NCBI RefSeq assembly: GCF_900636325.1 | Contig: NZ_LR134263.1 | Coordinates: 1,116,001 to 1,180,000 of the forward strand | Direction of reading: 5' to 3' | DNA length: 64,000 nt | DNA from: Staphylococcus delphini | GTDB taxonomy: Bacteria > Bacillota > Bacilli > Staphylococcales > Staphylococcaceae | Part shown: positions 33,113-42,958 of the stretch, one piece after another | Layout: the number at the start of each line of letters is the position of its first letter | Position numbering within the stretch: the first letter of the stretch is position 1 | Program-made: the position numbers and the translations under genes | The notes under the pieces: model-generated | Databases searched by the model: none | Told to the model about the DNA's origin: nothing | Seen by the model: only the letters and a program-made list of their open reading frames with translations

Positions 33113-33577
33113 ATGAAAAGGTTACTATTGGAACACGCTGATAAAATAATTGAATTTGAAGAGATAATTAGAGAGAAGTATAAAGTAGAAGATATTGAGC
33201 TAAAGGTAAAATCTTACACGTCATATTTTGGAGAAGAGTTACGTGTGGAGTGTGAGCAAGGAGACTATCTCTTTATGTTTTATGATGAAGATGGTGAGTT
33301 AGAGGTTAAATACCACTATGCGCCAATGAAAAATGATAAGGAATTTTCTATCACTGTTGATGAAACGGCTACTTATCGTGAGAGTTGGGATTTAGAAATT
33401 ATAAAGCTAGAAAATGGTGATTTTACTTATAAAAACTGGCGTGATTATGTTTCTACTCATAGTTTTACTGATATTGATTCATTAGTGGAACACGTAATTG
33501 AGCACGACACATTGTCTAAGCAAGTTACTTACAGCAACAATGAGGTAGAATTCGATTATACAATTTTGGAGGATTAA
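33113..33577 (+). CDS. Tandem paralogue A (154 aa)
   Basis: Starts KRLLLEHADKIIEFEEIIREKY, with GEELRVECEQGDYLFMFYDEDGEL. About half-identical by eye with the next gene, 2 nt away; same length. Unrecognised, acidic. Confidence 0.65.
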   Translation: MKRLLLEHADKIIEFEEIIREKYKVEDIELKVKSYTSYFGEELRVECEQGDYLFMFYDEDGELEVKYHYAPMKNDKEFSITVDETATYRESWDLEIIKLENGDFTYKNWRDYVSTHSFTDIDSLVEHVIEHDTLSKQVTYSNNEVEFDYTILED

Positions 33578-33579
33578 TT

Positions 33580-34044
33580 ATGGAAAGATTGCTTGTTAAA
33601 TATGCAGATAAAGTAGTTGAGTTTGAAGAAAAATTAAGAAATAAATACAAATCAGATAGCATTAAGTTAGAGGTAAGGTCATCTGTATCGTGGCTTGGAG
33701 AAGAGCTTCGAGTAGAATCAGAACAAGGAGACTATCTTACGTTATTTGATGATGAAAATGGTGAGTTGAGTATTGATTATTATTTTGTACCAACTGAAGA
33801 AGCCGAATCATTTACAATCGAGGTTAAAGGTACCTACGTGTTTCGTGAGGAATGGAAATTAGACATTATTAAATCATCTGAAGGTAAATATACTTACAAA
33901 AAATGGTACAGAAAAGTACCTGCATTTGATACAATCGATTCGCTAATAAAGCATGTTGATGAAGACGACCCAACTTCTAGAGTGCATATTTCAGACGGCA
34001 AAGAAAGCAGAGAATATGACTATAAAATCTTGGAGGAGAGATGA
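33580..34044 (+). CDS. Tandem paralogue B (154 aa)
   Basis: ERLLVKYADKVVEFEEKLRNKY and GEELRVESEQGDYLTLFDDENGEL mirror paralogue A over the whole length, showing tandem duplication followed by divergence. Confidence 0.65.
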   Translation: MERLLVKYADKVVEFEEKLRNKYKSDSIKLEVRSSVSWLGEELRVESEQGDYLTLFDDENGELSIDYYFVPTEEAESFTIEVKGTYVFREEWKLDIIKSSEGKYTYKKWYRKVPAFDTIDSLIKHVDEDDPTSRVHISDGKESREYDYKILEER

Positions 34045-34127
34045 TGATGAAATCAGAAGAAAAGAAGCTAAACAGGGCTCGAAAAGCTAAATATTACAGA
34101 ACAAAAAGAAATAAAATAAATTTCTAA
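34044..34127 (+). CDS. Small basic peptide (27 aa)
   Basis: A run of ATG codons at 34041-34049 behind GGAGGAGAG. Very basic (KKLNRARKAKYYRTKRNK). Could be a nucleic-acid-binding peptide or an artefact; kept at low confidence. Confidence 0.35.
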   Translation: MMKSEEKKLNRARKAKYYRTKRNKINF

Positions 34128-34136
34128 GGTGATAAA

Positions 34137-35579
34137 ATGGCAGAAAGAAACGAATATGTACTACACCATAACCATTCATATTACTCTAACTTGCGTTTAA
34201 CAGATGCGATTACTTCACCAAGACAATTAATCGAGACAGCCAAACAATATGGTTATAAAGGTATGAGTATTACTGAACATGAATCACTTTCTAGCGCTGT
34301 CGATATGATTAAAACAGTGAAAGAGATGAAAGCTAGTGGAGAATTACGAGAAGATTTTAGAATGCTGTTGGGCAATGAAATCTATCTCGTTGATAGCTTG
34401 GAAGAGGTTAGAGACAACTATGAAAGCGGAAAAACAAAATTCCCACATTTTTGTTTAATTGCAAAGAATAGAAAAGGTTTTGAAGCATTAAGTAAATTAA
34501 GCTCACAAGCGTGGAAGAATTCGTTTTTTAGTAGTTCTATTATGGAACGTGTTCCAACTGAAAAAGCATATTTAAGAGAAGTAGCGCAGTCAGATGAGTA
34601 TAAAGGAACATTGATGGCAAGCAGCGCATGTCTTGGAAGCCCAATCTGCTTATATTTACAAGAAAAAATGCTTATGGAACAAACTTTTGATAAAGAAAAG
34701 ATTCAAGAAGCACACAACAAAGCTAAAAATGAAGTTCAATGGTGTGTTGATACATTTGGTAAAGACGATTTTTACATTGAATTACAGCCAGCGGATACAC
34801 CCGTGCAACGTTATGTTAATGAAAACTTATTAGAGTTTGTTAAAGAATTTGATTTAAAATATATAGTTGCTTGTGACACACATTACGCCAACAAGTCTCA
34901 TGCTACAATTCATGCTGCATTTCTCAACTCTAAAAATGAAGAGCGTGAGGTAGAAGAGTTCTATAAGTATACATATATGCATAGTGTAGACGATATTTAT
35001 AAACAAATGGCTTACTATTTAGGTGAAGACGTGGTCAAACAAGCGCTAGAAACTACAACGGAATTATACGATAAATCAGAGGATTATGACTTAGCCCATT
35101 CACCAATTATTCCACGAGCCGAGATTCCTGAATTTGAGTTAAAGCACTTGTTTCAGCCCGCTTATGACAAATATAAGAGTCTTGAAAGATTAGCGTATTC
35201 TGATAAGAAAGACGAAAGATATATGCTTCATTTGTTAGAGGAAGGTTATCTGAGGGAGCTACACAAAGAAGATATAACTAAAGAAGAGTTTCATCAAATA
35301 TTAGCAAGGCTAGATGTTGAAATGGAAGAGATTTTAGGTGTAGGAGATAAGATTAATCAAACAGTAAGCTCATACTATATTACTGTGCGTGATATAATCA
35401 ACACAATTTGGGAAGAAGATACTTGTAACGGATATTCTGGTTCATTAGTTGGCAGTGGACGTGGGTCATCTGGTGGTTTCTTATCATTGTTCTTACTTGG
35501 AATTACTCAAGTTAATCCATTAGAACATAAAAATATGCCACATTTCAGACATTTGCATAAAAGTCGTCAAGATTTCCCT
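34137..35579 (+). CDS. dnaE: PolIII alpha (DnaE-type) exon 1
   Basis: 481 codons. N-terminal PHP domain (LHHNHSYYSNLRL, MSITEHES, ACDTHYAN), then the palm start with LVGSGRGSSGGFLSLF, the conserved GSGRGS block of bacterial replicative polymerases. The exon ends ...SRQDFP, and the following catalytic residues are in exon 2. The joined protein is about 1309 aa, close to the SPbeta phage polymerase. Continuing past the splice site gives only 16 unrelated residues before a stop. Confidence 0.9.
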
Positions 35580-35934
35580 AAATTATTGGGGATTAAATGT
35601 GAACGCAAGACAAAGCGGTGTGCTTAGAATTATTCTAAGTGCTAACAGTATCAGTTGAATAAGACTACCATTCAAGCCTTACAAGGAGATAATGGAAATA
35701 AATTAAAAGACGAAGCAGCTGACTAAGAGAGCCTAAGGTCTATTAATAAAAATAGATAGCTGGTAATACTGTGCGAAGCCTTTAGTTCAAAGGAACGTGC
35801 AACGACTATCCTGTAAAGGAGTACGCCTGATTTTGTCACAGGTGGAAGCGCATTTACATACATATGTATGGTGATATAGTCTATTCCGACTGTTAATTCA
35901 GTGTTAAAGTATTAGGAAACTAACGGTGTATAAG
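35580..35934 (+). ncRNA. Group I self-splicing intron in dnaE (355 nt)
   Basis: The exon end TCCCT (ending at 35579) can pair with the internal guide GGGGA (35588-35592), placing a U.G pair at the 5' splice site; the intron ends in G at 35934. Core sequences GTGCAACGACTATCC and GATATAGTCT match the conserved R and S elements. Joining the exons restores FP|DVDVDIE, the polymerase catalytic motif. No ORF of useful size is inside, so the intron has no endonuclease of its own. It contains a variant copy of the 12-bp element (35696). Confidence 0.9.
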
Positions 35935-38421
35935 GACGTAGATGTAGACATAGAAAGTAAACGAAGACAAGAAGTTATTCGAGCATTAAAGAATAAATAT
36001 GGTGAAGATAAGGTTCTAAATGTTGCTACTTTTACAACAGCTGGTACTAAATCTTGTATTAAAATAGCAGCAAGAGGATTGGGAATCGAGGATACAGAAG
36101 CCCAATATATTGCTAGTTTGATTCCAACTGAGCGTGGACAACAGTATACACTCAGTGACTGTTTATATGGCAATGAAGAAAAAGGTAGAAAGAAACAACA
36201 ACAATTTATTAATGAGATGGAAAAGTATCCAGAATTATTGAAAACAGCTTTAGGTTTAGAAAGTATTGTCGTTGCTAAATCACAACATGCTGGTGGAGTA
36301 ATCATCTTTAATGATGAGATTCATAAACACAGTGCAATGATGAAAGCGGCAAAAGGAGAAGCAAGTATTACTCAATGGTCGCTTAAAGATAGTGAGTACA
36401 TGGGTTTAGTAAAGTTTGACTTATTATCGATTGATAACTTGGATAGGATTAGAAGCACCTTAGAATTGATGGAAAAAGACGGTGTGATTGAATCAAAAGG
36501 AAGTCTAAAAGATACATTTAACGAGTATCTACACCCACGTGTACTTAATCATGAGGATAAACGTTACTATGAATTAGCTTCAAGAGGGATAGTAAACGAT
36601 ACATTCCAATTCAACACTAATATTGGTATTGAAACATTAAAGAGAATCAAGCCTGAAAACTTTGAACAATTCAGTGCTGCTAACTCATTAATGCGATTGC
36701 AGTCACAAGAAGGTAAAGAACCACCAATGGACATTTTCATTAAGCATAAAGAAAACATTCAAACTTGGTATGATGAAATGAATGAGTGGGGATTAACAGA
36801 TAGCGAAATTAAGGTTATGGAAGAGCATATTGGACATACGTTAGGAGTCTCTCCTGTGCAAGAACAAGCTATGGGACTATCTGGAGACCCTAGAATCGCA
36901 AACTTCACTGTAGAAGAGCAGAATAAGCTCAGAAAGGCTATTGCAAAGCCAAAAGGAGCGGCTTTAGATGAAATAAAATTGCTGTTTTATCGTAAAGGTA
37001 AGAAACAAGGAACAAGCAAAAACTTACTTGATTATGTATGGGAAACTCAATTCACACCAATGTTCAGTTATGCATTCAGTTCCATTCACTCTAATCTGTA
37101 CTCAATCATCGGTATTCAGAATTTACATCTCAACTTGTTCTACAATCCAATCTATTGGCAAACAGCGTGTTTAAACGTTGACAGTGGCGCTACATCAGAA
37201 GATAGTGAATTTCTCGTAGACCATGAAAAGATTGCTAATGGTATTGGTAAGATTAAAGAGTTCGGTGTAGAAGTTAAGTTACCTGATGTTAACAAGTCTG
37301 ATTTTGCGTTTACACCTGACGCTGAACACAATGTAATCATTTATGGACTTAAGCCTGTTAAGTCATTAAACTCAAAGACAACGCACCATATTATCGAAAA
37401 CAGACCATACAACTCTATCGAAGATGTACTTACTAAGCTATATGACAATAAACTGGTTACAAACACACAATTAATTAATATGGTTAAGTCTGGCATGTTA
37501 GATAACATTTGCGAGTCACGTAAAGTAGCGATGATGGAAGTTATCAAACATATAACTAAAGTCCCTGAAACTTTGACTATGCAAAATATTAAGACATTAA
37601 TTGAGTCCGGTATTCTTGAAGGTAGACCAGAAGAAGAAATGGTGCTATTTAGAGAATCATTTAAGAACAAAGTGGTCAGAAAAGAGAAGCAAGGTAAATA
37701 TAATGTTAAGATATTTAAAGTTGAAGATATGGAATTGTACGACAAATTGTTTGGTAACACAGGTGTCGTAAATGTTACAAGTAACTATTATGAAGTTGAT
37801 GAGAAGCAGTTCAAGAAAGTGTTCGATAAGAAGATTAAAGACCTTAAAGAATGGTTAAAGTCTGATGAGCAACTTAAGAAAGTACAGAGTTATGAATTGA
37901 ATAAGCAGTGGATTAAATATGCTTTAGGTAGTTATTCAAAATGGGAAATGGAAACATTGTCGTTCTACTACCATGAACACGAGCTATCTCAAGTAGACAG
38001 TAAAATGTACAACCTAAGCAGATACAATGAATTGCCTGAAGAACCCCAAATAGTTGATACATTTATGTTTAAAGGAAGAGAGTTCCCTAAGTACAAAATC
38101 GATTCAATTGCCGGTGTTGTGATTTCTAAGAACGCTACAAAGAATATGGTCACAATTATTGCTACCGATGGTTCAGTAGTACCAATTAAGTATCAAGGAA
38201 ATTTCTCTTACTACAACAAGGCAGTAAAAAGAAATGGCAAGATAGTTGAGGATAGTTGGTTTGGTAAAGGGAATTTATTAATTGTTAGTGGATTTAGAAG
38301 AGGTAATCAATTTGTCGCTAAGAGATATGCTGATTCAAACACTTCCACGACAACAAAGCTAATTGATTATGTAGGAAAGAACGGCGAAGTCACTTTTAAA
38401 CTAGAAAGAGAATATATTTAA
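35935..38421 (+). CDS. dnaE: PolIII alpha (DnaE-type) exon 2
   Basis: 829 codons including stop. Begins DVDVDIESKRRQEVI, with catalytic Asp482 and Asp484 of the joined protein; VATFTTAGTKSCIKIAARGLG and SPVQEQAMGLSGDPR are further conserved palm/finger blocks, and a helix-hairpin-helix and OB-like region follow. The exon has no start of its own near its beginning that would make biological sense without splicing. Confidence 0.9.
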   Translation, partial: DVDVDIESKRRQEVIRALKNKYGEDKVLNVATFTTAGTKSCIKIAARGLGIEDTEAQYIASLIPTERGQQYTLSDCLYGNEEKGRKKQQQFINEMEKYPELLKTALGLESIVVAKSQHAGGVIIFNDEIHKHSAMMKAAKGEASITQWSLKDSEYMGLVKFDLLSIDNLDRIRSTLELMEKDGVIESKGSLKDTFNEYLHPRVLNHEDKRYYELASRGIVNDTFQFNTNIGIETLKRIKPENFEQFSAANSLMRLQSQEGKEPPMDIFIKHKENIQTWYDEMNEWGLTDSEIKVMEEHIGHTLGVSPVQEQAMGLSGDPRIANFTVEEQNKLRKAIAKPKGAALDEIKLLFYRKGKKQGTSKNLLDYVWETQFTPMFSYAFSSIHSNLYSIIGIQNLHLNLFYNPIYWQTACLNVDSGATSEDSEFLVDHEKIANGIGKIKEFGVEVKLPDVNKSDFAFTPDAEHNVIIYGLKPVKSLNSKTTHHIIENRPYNSIEDVLTKLYDNKLVTNTQLINMVKSGMLDNICESRKVAMMEVIKHITKVPETLTMQNIKTLIESGILEGRPEEEMVLFRESFKNKVVRKEKQGKYNVKIFKVEDMELYDKLFGNTGVVNVTSNYYEVDEKQFKKVFDKKIKDLKEWLKSDEQLKKVQSYELNKQWIKYALGSYSKWEMETLSFYYHEHELSQVDSKMYNLSRYNELPEEPQIVDTFMFKGREFPKYKIDSIAGVVISKNATKNMVTIIATDGSVVPIKYQGNFSYYNKAVKRNGKIVEDSWFGKGNLLIVSGFRRGNQFVAKRYADSNTSTTTKLIDYVGKNGEVTFKLEREYI

Positions 38422-38430
38422 AATATTCTC

Positions 38431-38459
38431 TTGACTTGTTGTAAATTAGAGCATATAAT
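38431..38459 (+). promoter_or_regulatory. Sigma-A promoter after dnaE
   Basis: TTGACT (38431-38436), 17-bp spacer, TATAAT (38454-38459). A variant AAATAAATTATT lies at 38468-38479, just at or after the transcription start. Confidence 0.8.
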
Positions 38460-38501
38460 GATTAAAGAAATAAATTATTTGAAATAGAGAGGAGGATAAA
38501 A

Positions 38502-38921
38502 GTGAGAGGGACGATTATTGTGAACAACACACAGCAGTATTTGGAGGAATTAGAAAGTGAAATTACATATGCTAGACAAATGATTAATGAGTCAGCTGCA
38601 AAAGTTAATGAATTGTACCATGATATTGAGACAAGAAATTTTAATGCATATGAGGCTTGGGTGCTATGCAAAGAATTACAAAATGTCTTACAAGAAAGAC
38701 GAGCATGGAAGCAAAGATGCTTTGAAGCAAAAGAATCGTTTAACGATTTAGGTGGAAAGAAGAAATTAAACCAATTGAAAAAACGGCAAAAGAATCGAGT
38801 TAATAAGTTTATGAAATTAAACTCTTGGTTTGACCATTTTTCTGAGGAAGCGAAAGAAATTATGGCTGGTAACACGGCAATCAAAGTTAAGCGCAATGAT
38901 ACTTTAGTTAATCAAAAATAA
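38502..38921 (+). CDS. Coiled-coil hypothetical protein (139 aa)
   Basis: GTG start behind GGAGG. Helical throughout (EELESEITYARQMINESAAK...), basic in the C-terminal half (GGKKKLNQLKKRQKNR). Unrecognised. Confidence 0.6.
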   Translation: MRGTIIVNNTQQYLEELESEITYARQMINESAAKVNELYHDIETRNFNAYEAWVLCKELQNVLQERRAWKQRCFEAKESFNDLGGKKKLNQLKKRQKNRVNKFMKLNSWFDHFSEEAKEIMAGNTAIKVKRNDTLVNQK

Positions 38922-38930
38922 AATATTTTA

Positions 38931-38960
38931 TTGGTTATCCTTATGGTTATGTGGTATAAT
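38931..38960 (+). promoter_or_regulatory. Probable promoter of the 39003 gene
   Basis: TTGGTT (38931-38936), 18-bp spacer, TATAAT (38955-38960). The -35 box is weak. Confidence 0.5.
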
Positions 38961-39002
38961 ATAAATATAAACAAACACATAAGACAAAGAGGAGAGCAAC
39001 AT

Positions 39003-39350
39003 ATGAGTAAATTACATAATGAAGTGAAAGAAACACAATCATTGGTAGATGATATTGAAAAGTTAGGATATAAGGCTTTAGATGAGGGAGATTTAGAATT
39101 AATCAACAAGTTTATCGAAGCATTAGAGCCATACTTACAAACGGTTGATTCAACTATTAATGCTTTAGAGAATAAATTAAATGATAAAAAATGTAAAGAA
39201 ACAAAGAAACAATTGTCATTTTATAATTACAAATCACGTGAGCTTCATCGCCTTATTCCTGAATTAAAAAAACATGCCGTAAATACAAAAGCGTGCTTAG
39301 TAGCACAAGGAGGTTATCATGGAGATTCAGAAATTGTACGAAGTGCTTGA
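39003..39350 (+). CDS. Helical hypothetical protein (115 aa)
   Basis: ATG 39003 with GGAGAG upstream. Long helices (ETQSLVDDIEKLGYKALDEG, then ALENKLNDKKCKETKKQL), likely coiled coil. Its end overlaps the ligase gene by 32 nt. Confidence 0.6.
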   Translation: MSKLHNEVKETQSLVDDIEKLGYKALDEGDLELINKFIEALEPYLQTVDSTINALENKLNDKKCKETKKQLSFYNYKSRELHRLIPELKKHAVNTKACLVAQGGYHGDSEIVRSA

Positions 39351-40644
39351 AAGTTTGAAGAAAACTTCTAGTAGAATCGTGAAAGAAAATATTTTACGAA
39401 ATAACAAGAATGATGAATTACTACAAAATGTTTTAAAATTCTTATACGACGACTTAATCACAACTGGGCTGTCCACAAAAAAGATTGCCAAACCAGTTAA
39501 TCCAGTAGAGGTCGATATTCCAAATTTGCAAGTATTAACGGACTACTTGAAGAGAAACAACTCTGGTAAGGACAAAGACATTGCGTTAGCAAAAGGGTAT
39601 ATCCAAGCATTTAAAAAAGAATATGGAGAAGATGTTGCTAATTTTGTTAAAAGCATCATTATTAAAGATTATCCTGCTGGTGTAAGTAAGATTACTTTGA
39701 ATAAAGTGTTTGGTAAAAACTTTATTTTTAAATTTGACGTGCGCAAAGGAAGTAAATTTGAAGGAGAGTTAAAACCAAACGTAATTTATTCTCAAAGTGT
39801 AAAGATTGATGGGCATCGTTGCGTAGCCTTGGTAGATGAAGAAGGAGTGAAATTATTCGCACGAAGCGGTAAAGAGTATAAGGGCTTGATTACTTTTGAG
39901 AAAGCTCTAGAAGCGTTCTACGAGGAACATAAGCAACCAATGATGTTTGATGGTGAACTTTTAGCATTTAACGATAATGATTTAAGTAGCGACAAACTAT
40001 TCAAAGTTACTTCAAGTCGATTAAGAAAAGATGGTGTTAAGTCAGATATTCAATATATTATGTTTGATTGTATGCCATTAGAAGAATTTAAAGACGGTAA
40101 GTCAAAACTTAAATACATTAAACGACGTGAGCAACTTGCTGAGCTTACAGGCTTACTTAATACATATACGAATGGAAACAAACAAGGACGCAAGTATTTC
40201 ACAAATGTTAAGTCCTTGTATCAAGGAAATGACCTAGCAGAGATTCAACGTGTTCAAAAGAAAATGGAAGAATTAGGATATGAGGGGACTATGCTAGATG
40301 ATATTAATGCTTTCTATACAACTACACGAACAAAGACGTTACTAAAATTTAAAACTTTTTATAACGCTGATTTGAAAGTGTCACGAGTAGTTGAACACAC
40401 TCGTGGTGGTAAGTTAGGAAGTATCGTTGTTGAATATAAAGGGAATGAGTTACAAGTAGGTTCTGGGTTTACGGAAAAAGAAAGAATTAAGTATTGGCAA
40501 GAGCCTGAACTAATCGTCAATAAGATTGTTGAAGTTGGTTATTTTGAAGAGTCAAGTGATAAAGACGGGAAACTAAGTTTACGCTTTCCAACATTTAAAC
40601 AAATTAGAGAAGACAAAGAAGTTACTGATGTGTCTTATCATTAG
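39319..40644 (+). CDS. ATP-dependent DNA ligase
   Basis: 441 aa. Motif I KIDGHRC (Lys about 163), FARSGKEY (motif Ia/III region), FDGELL (motif IIIa), GYEGTMLDD (motif IV) and LLKFKTF (motif V), in order, then an OB-fold domain. An N-terminal DNA-binding domain of about 150 aa is present, making it longer than the short SPbeta ligase. It seals nicks in phage DNA using ATP, unlike the NAD-dependent host ligase. Confidence 0.9.
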   Translation: MEIQKLYEVLESLKKTSSRIVKENILRNNKNDELLQNVLKFLYDDLITTGLSTKKIAKPVNPVEVDIPNLQVLTDYLKRNNSGKDKDIALAKGYIQAFKKEYGEDVANFVKSIIIKDYPAGVSKITLNKVFGKNFIFKFDVRKGSKFEGELKPNVIYSQSVKIDGHRCVALVDEEGVKLFARSGKEYKGLITFEKALEAFYEEHKQPMMFDGELLAFNDNDLSSDKLFKVTSSRLRKDGVKSDIQYIMFDCMPLEEFKDGKSKLKYIKRREQLAELTGLLNTYTNGNKQGRKYFTNVKSLYQGNDLAEIQRVQKKMEELGYEGTMLDDINAFYTTTRTKTLLKFKTFYNADLKVSRVVEHTRGGKLGSIVVEYKGNELQVGSGFTEKERIKYWQEPELIVNKIVEVGYFEESSDKDGKLSLRFPTFKQIREDKEVTDVSYH

Positions 40645-40673
40645 TAAATAAATTAATTGAAAAGGAAAATAAA

Positions 40674-41045
40674 ATGGAAGATAAATTGTATATATTCAAA
40701 GGAAAGTGCGTCAATGTAGTTGATGGAGATACCATCGACGTACAGTTAGATTACGGCTTCAAGACATACGCAGACAAAAGACTTCGCTTGTTAAATGTTG
40801 ATACGCCTGAGCGTGGGCAGCCGCTATATGCAGAAGCCAAACAATTTGTTATCGAGAAAGTCTTTGAGATGGATATTTATGTGCAAACTTATAAATCTGA
40901 TAATTTTGGAAGATACTTAGCAAAAGTGTTTTTCTATGATGAAGGAGAACTTAAATGCTTGAACGAATTGCTACACGAAGAAAAACTACTGAAAGATAAT
41001 TCAAAATGGAATAAGGAGACCGAAAATGAGCACGGAAAAGACTAA
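40674..41045 (+). CDS. Staphylococcal-nuclease-like (SNase) protein
   Basis: 123 aa. VDGDTIDVQL, RLRLLNVDTPERG and DNFGRYLAKVF contain the conserved Asp, Arg, Glu and Arg of the SNase active site. No signal peptide is visible, so unlike secreted thermonuclease it should act in the cytoplasm. Confidence 0.85.
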   Translation: MEDKLYIFKGKCVNVVDGDTIDVQLDYGFKTYADKRLRLLNVDTPERGQPLYAEAKQFVIEKVFEMDIYVQTYKSDNFGRYLAKVFFYDEGELKCLNELLHEEKLLKDNSKWNKETENEHGKD

Positions 41046-41193
41046 GAATCTTTATTTATTGCACAGAGAGATTGCAATGACTTTAACAGAATTCTTCGAT
41101 AAATGCGAAGAAGCACTATTTAGTGGAGAAAACCTTGAAAGCACACTTGAACACATTGGTTTAAAATGTGATGAGTTATTACAAAAGATGTAG
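41026..41193 (+). CDS. Small helical protein (55 aa)
   Basis: ATG 41026 behind AAGGAGAC, overlapping the end of the SNase gene by 20 nt. Acidic helix-rich peptide, unrecognised. Confidence 0.5.
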   Translation: MSTEKTKNLYLLHREIAMTLTEFFDKCEEALFSGENLESTLEHIGLKCDELLQKM

Positions 41194-41203
41194 GAGAGAC
41201 GTT

Positions 41204-41455
41204 ATGATTGAAGAAATTGTGTATGACAAGAGTTATAAATGTGAAAGTGCCGACGGTAAGGTTACAGGCAGCTTCAGCTTTATCAAGAGTGATTTAGGTG
41301 ACACGTGGATAACCTTTATCACCAATGGCGCTAAACAAATTAATGTGAAAAACATTTTGCTTACGACAGAGCCGGACGTTGATGAATTTGATATTGAAAC
41401 AGTAAATATCATTCTGAAGGATTCTAATTTACAGTTTGCCGGTTATGCTGAATAA
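41204..41455 (+). CDS. Hypothetical protein (83 aa)
   Basis: ATG 41204 behind AGGAGAG. Beta-rich, acidic C-terminus. Unrecognised. Confidence 0.55.
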   Translation: MIEEIVYDKSYKCESADGKVTGSFSFIKSDLGDTWITFITNGAKQINVKNILLTTEPDVDEFDIETVNIILKDSNLQFAGYAE

Positions 41456-41476
41456 ATTTAAAAGGTGGATATGCAT

Positions 41477-41797
41477 ATGGAAAACAAAAATGATTACAAG
41501 ATTACAATGCCAAGTTTTTATGTACTGTTGGAAAGAGATGAAGAAGAATACGTTATCAAAAATATTGTAATGAACAAAAACGGTAATAATTTATTGGAAA
41601 AATCATTGGACGCTGATGATACGAACATTATTCTTTTTGAATTAATTGAATCAAGGCTTGCGGCAGAAAAAGTGATTAGCGACACAGTAACTAAAAGTGA
41701 ACAATTAAAAAACGAAAATGAATATTTGTTAGACAAGATTAACACGCTTGAGTCATCTTTAGATGAAATTAGAGATGGAGTGAAAGAAGTTGAGTAG
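41477..41797 (+). CDS. Coiled-coil hypothetical protein (106 aa)
   Basis: ATG 41477 placed 8 nt after AAAGGTGG; GTG 41465 and ATG 41471 are in the same frame. The C-terminal half is a coiled coil (KSEQLKNENEYLLDKINTLE). Confidence 0.55.
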   Translation: MENKNDYKITMPSFYVLLERDEEEYVIKNIVMNKNGNNLLEKSLDADDTNIILFELIESRLAAEKVISDTVTKSEQLKNENEYLLDKINTLESSLDEIRDGVKEVE

Positions 41798-42104
41798 CCG
41801 TGTAATACCTTTTCATGAGTATTTAGATATTAAAGAGTTTATTATTGAGCTTAATAATACTAAGAAGCTGTTCGCCAGACTGCCAGAAGATAAATGGAAA
41901 TTACCAGAAAATGAGTTAAAAGGCTTAATGGCTAAGTTAGAAGTAATTAAACTCAGAGATATTAAAATTGAAAAGATGTATTATAGCGAGAAAAACGACG
42001 CAACCATCTTTGAAGTTTGTATTCATGACTTTTTAAGATATGGATTCATCAAGTTTAAGAATGGTGATATTAGTTATGAGCAGCTAAATTGGAAAGGTTA
42101 TTAA
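41790..42104 (+). CDS. Hypothetical protein (104 aa)
   Basis: TTG start overlapping the previous stop. Mixed helical and beta segments (LRYGFIKFKNGDISYEQLNW). Unrecognised. Confidence 0.5.
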   Translation: MSSRVIPFHEYLDIKEFIIELNNTKKLFARLPEDKWKLPENELKGLMAKLEVIKLRDIKIEKMYYSEKNDATIFEVCIHDFLRYGFIKFKNGDISYEQLNWKGY

Positions 42105-42132
42105 AAATAAATTATTTAAATAAGGTGAAAAT

Positions 42133-42327
42133 ATGACAAACTATACATACATTAGACCAAACAATTTAGAACAAGTAATTGAAGAGTTATCAAAAATTAT
42201 TGAGCATAAAAAACATGACAAGTTAAGCAATTTGTTGAGTGATTTAGAGTGGTTGCAAAAAGACGATTTTGAGTTATTTGATAAGAATGAAGTTTATGAC
42301 TTAATGTTTGATAAAGGCTTGTTTTAG
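42133..42327 (+). CDS. Small acidic protein (64 aa)
   Basis: Ribosome binding site AAGGTG; a variant of the repeated element lies directly upstream. Helical, unrecognised. Confidence 0.55.
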   Translation: MTNYTYIRPNNLEQVIEELSKIIEHKKHDKLSNLLSDLEWLQKDDFELFDKNEVYDLMFDKGLF

Positions 42328-42337
42328 GGGGAGAAAA

Positions 42338-42958
42338 ATGGCAAATCATATTAAAGATAAAGTAGTTTATATGGGTGGACATCTGTTAAACGAAGCTATG
42401 GTCGAGTATCGTGAGAAACAGCATAATATAGTAGAGGATATTGTAGGAGTGACACCTTATTCACCGCACAAGGATAAATCAATTAACGACAAACAAAATG
42501 CAGTACAAGAAGGATTAGCTGAGCGTATTTTACGCAATGATTTTAAAGCTATGCAAGAATCAGATATTTTTGTATTTGATATTCTTAATGAGGGATTAGG
42601 AACAATTGCAGAACTGGGTATTGTTTTGGGAATGAAGCATCAAGCTCAAAAAACTATTGAACGTTTAGAAGAGGAGTCAGAAATTGTAAGGTATGATACT
42701 GAGGGCTATGAGACTGATTCATATGAACATCTACAAGATGAAATTGAAGAACAAGAAAAGATTTTTAATAAACCAGTACTCTGCTATTGTTCTGATATTC
42801 GTCAGGGACATGGCAAGCCTTACAACAACCCTGACAGAGCGGAGTTCAGTACGAACCAGTTTGTTTACGGTGCTGTATTGGAGCTCACTAATGGTGTAGG
42901 GTTCATTTCTTGGGAGAAAGTGCTTGAAGAATTAGAGAAATTAGGTGTTTCGAAATGA
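42338..42958 (+). CDS. Nucleoside 2-deoxyribosyltransferase-like protein
   Basis: 206 aa from ATG 42338 (GGGGGAG upstream). VVYMGGHLLNEAMVEYREKQ at the N-terminus, SDIFVFDI and NEGLGTIAELGIVLG in the middle (catalytic-type Glu), then FVYGAVLELTNG. These enzymes exchange the base of deoxynucleosides or hydrolyse the bond, so it could take part in host-DNA recycling or base modification. Coupled to the next gene (ATGA). Confidence 0.75.
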   Translation: MANHIKDKVVYMGGHLLNEAMVEYREKQHNIVEDIVGVTPYSPHKDKSINDKQNAVQEGLAERILRNDFKAMQESDIFVFDILNEGLGTIAELGIVLGMKHQAQKTIERLEEESEIVRYDTEGYETDSYEHLQDEIEEQEKIFNKPVLCYCSDIRQGHGKPYNNPDRAEFSTNQFVYGAVLELTNGVGFISWEKVLEELEKLGVSK

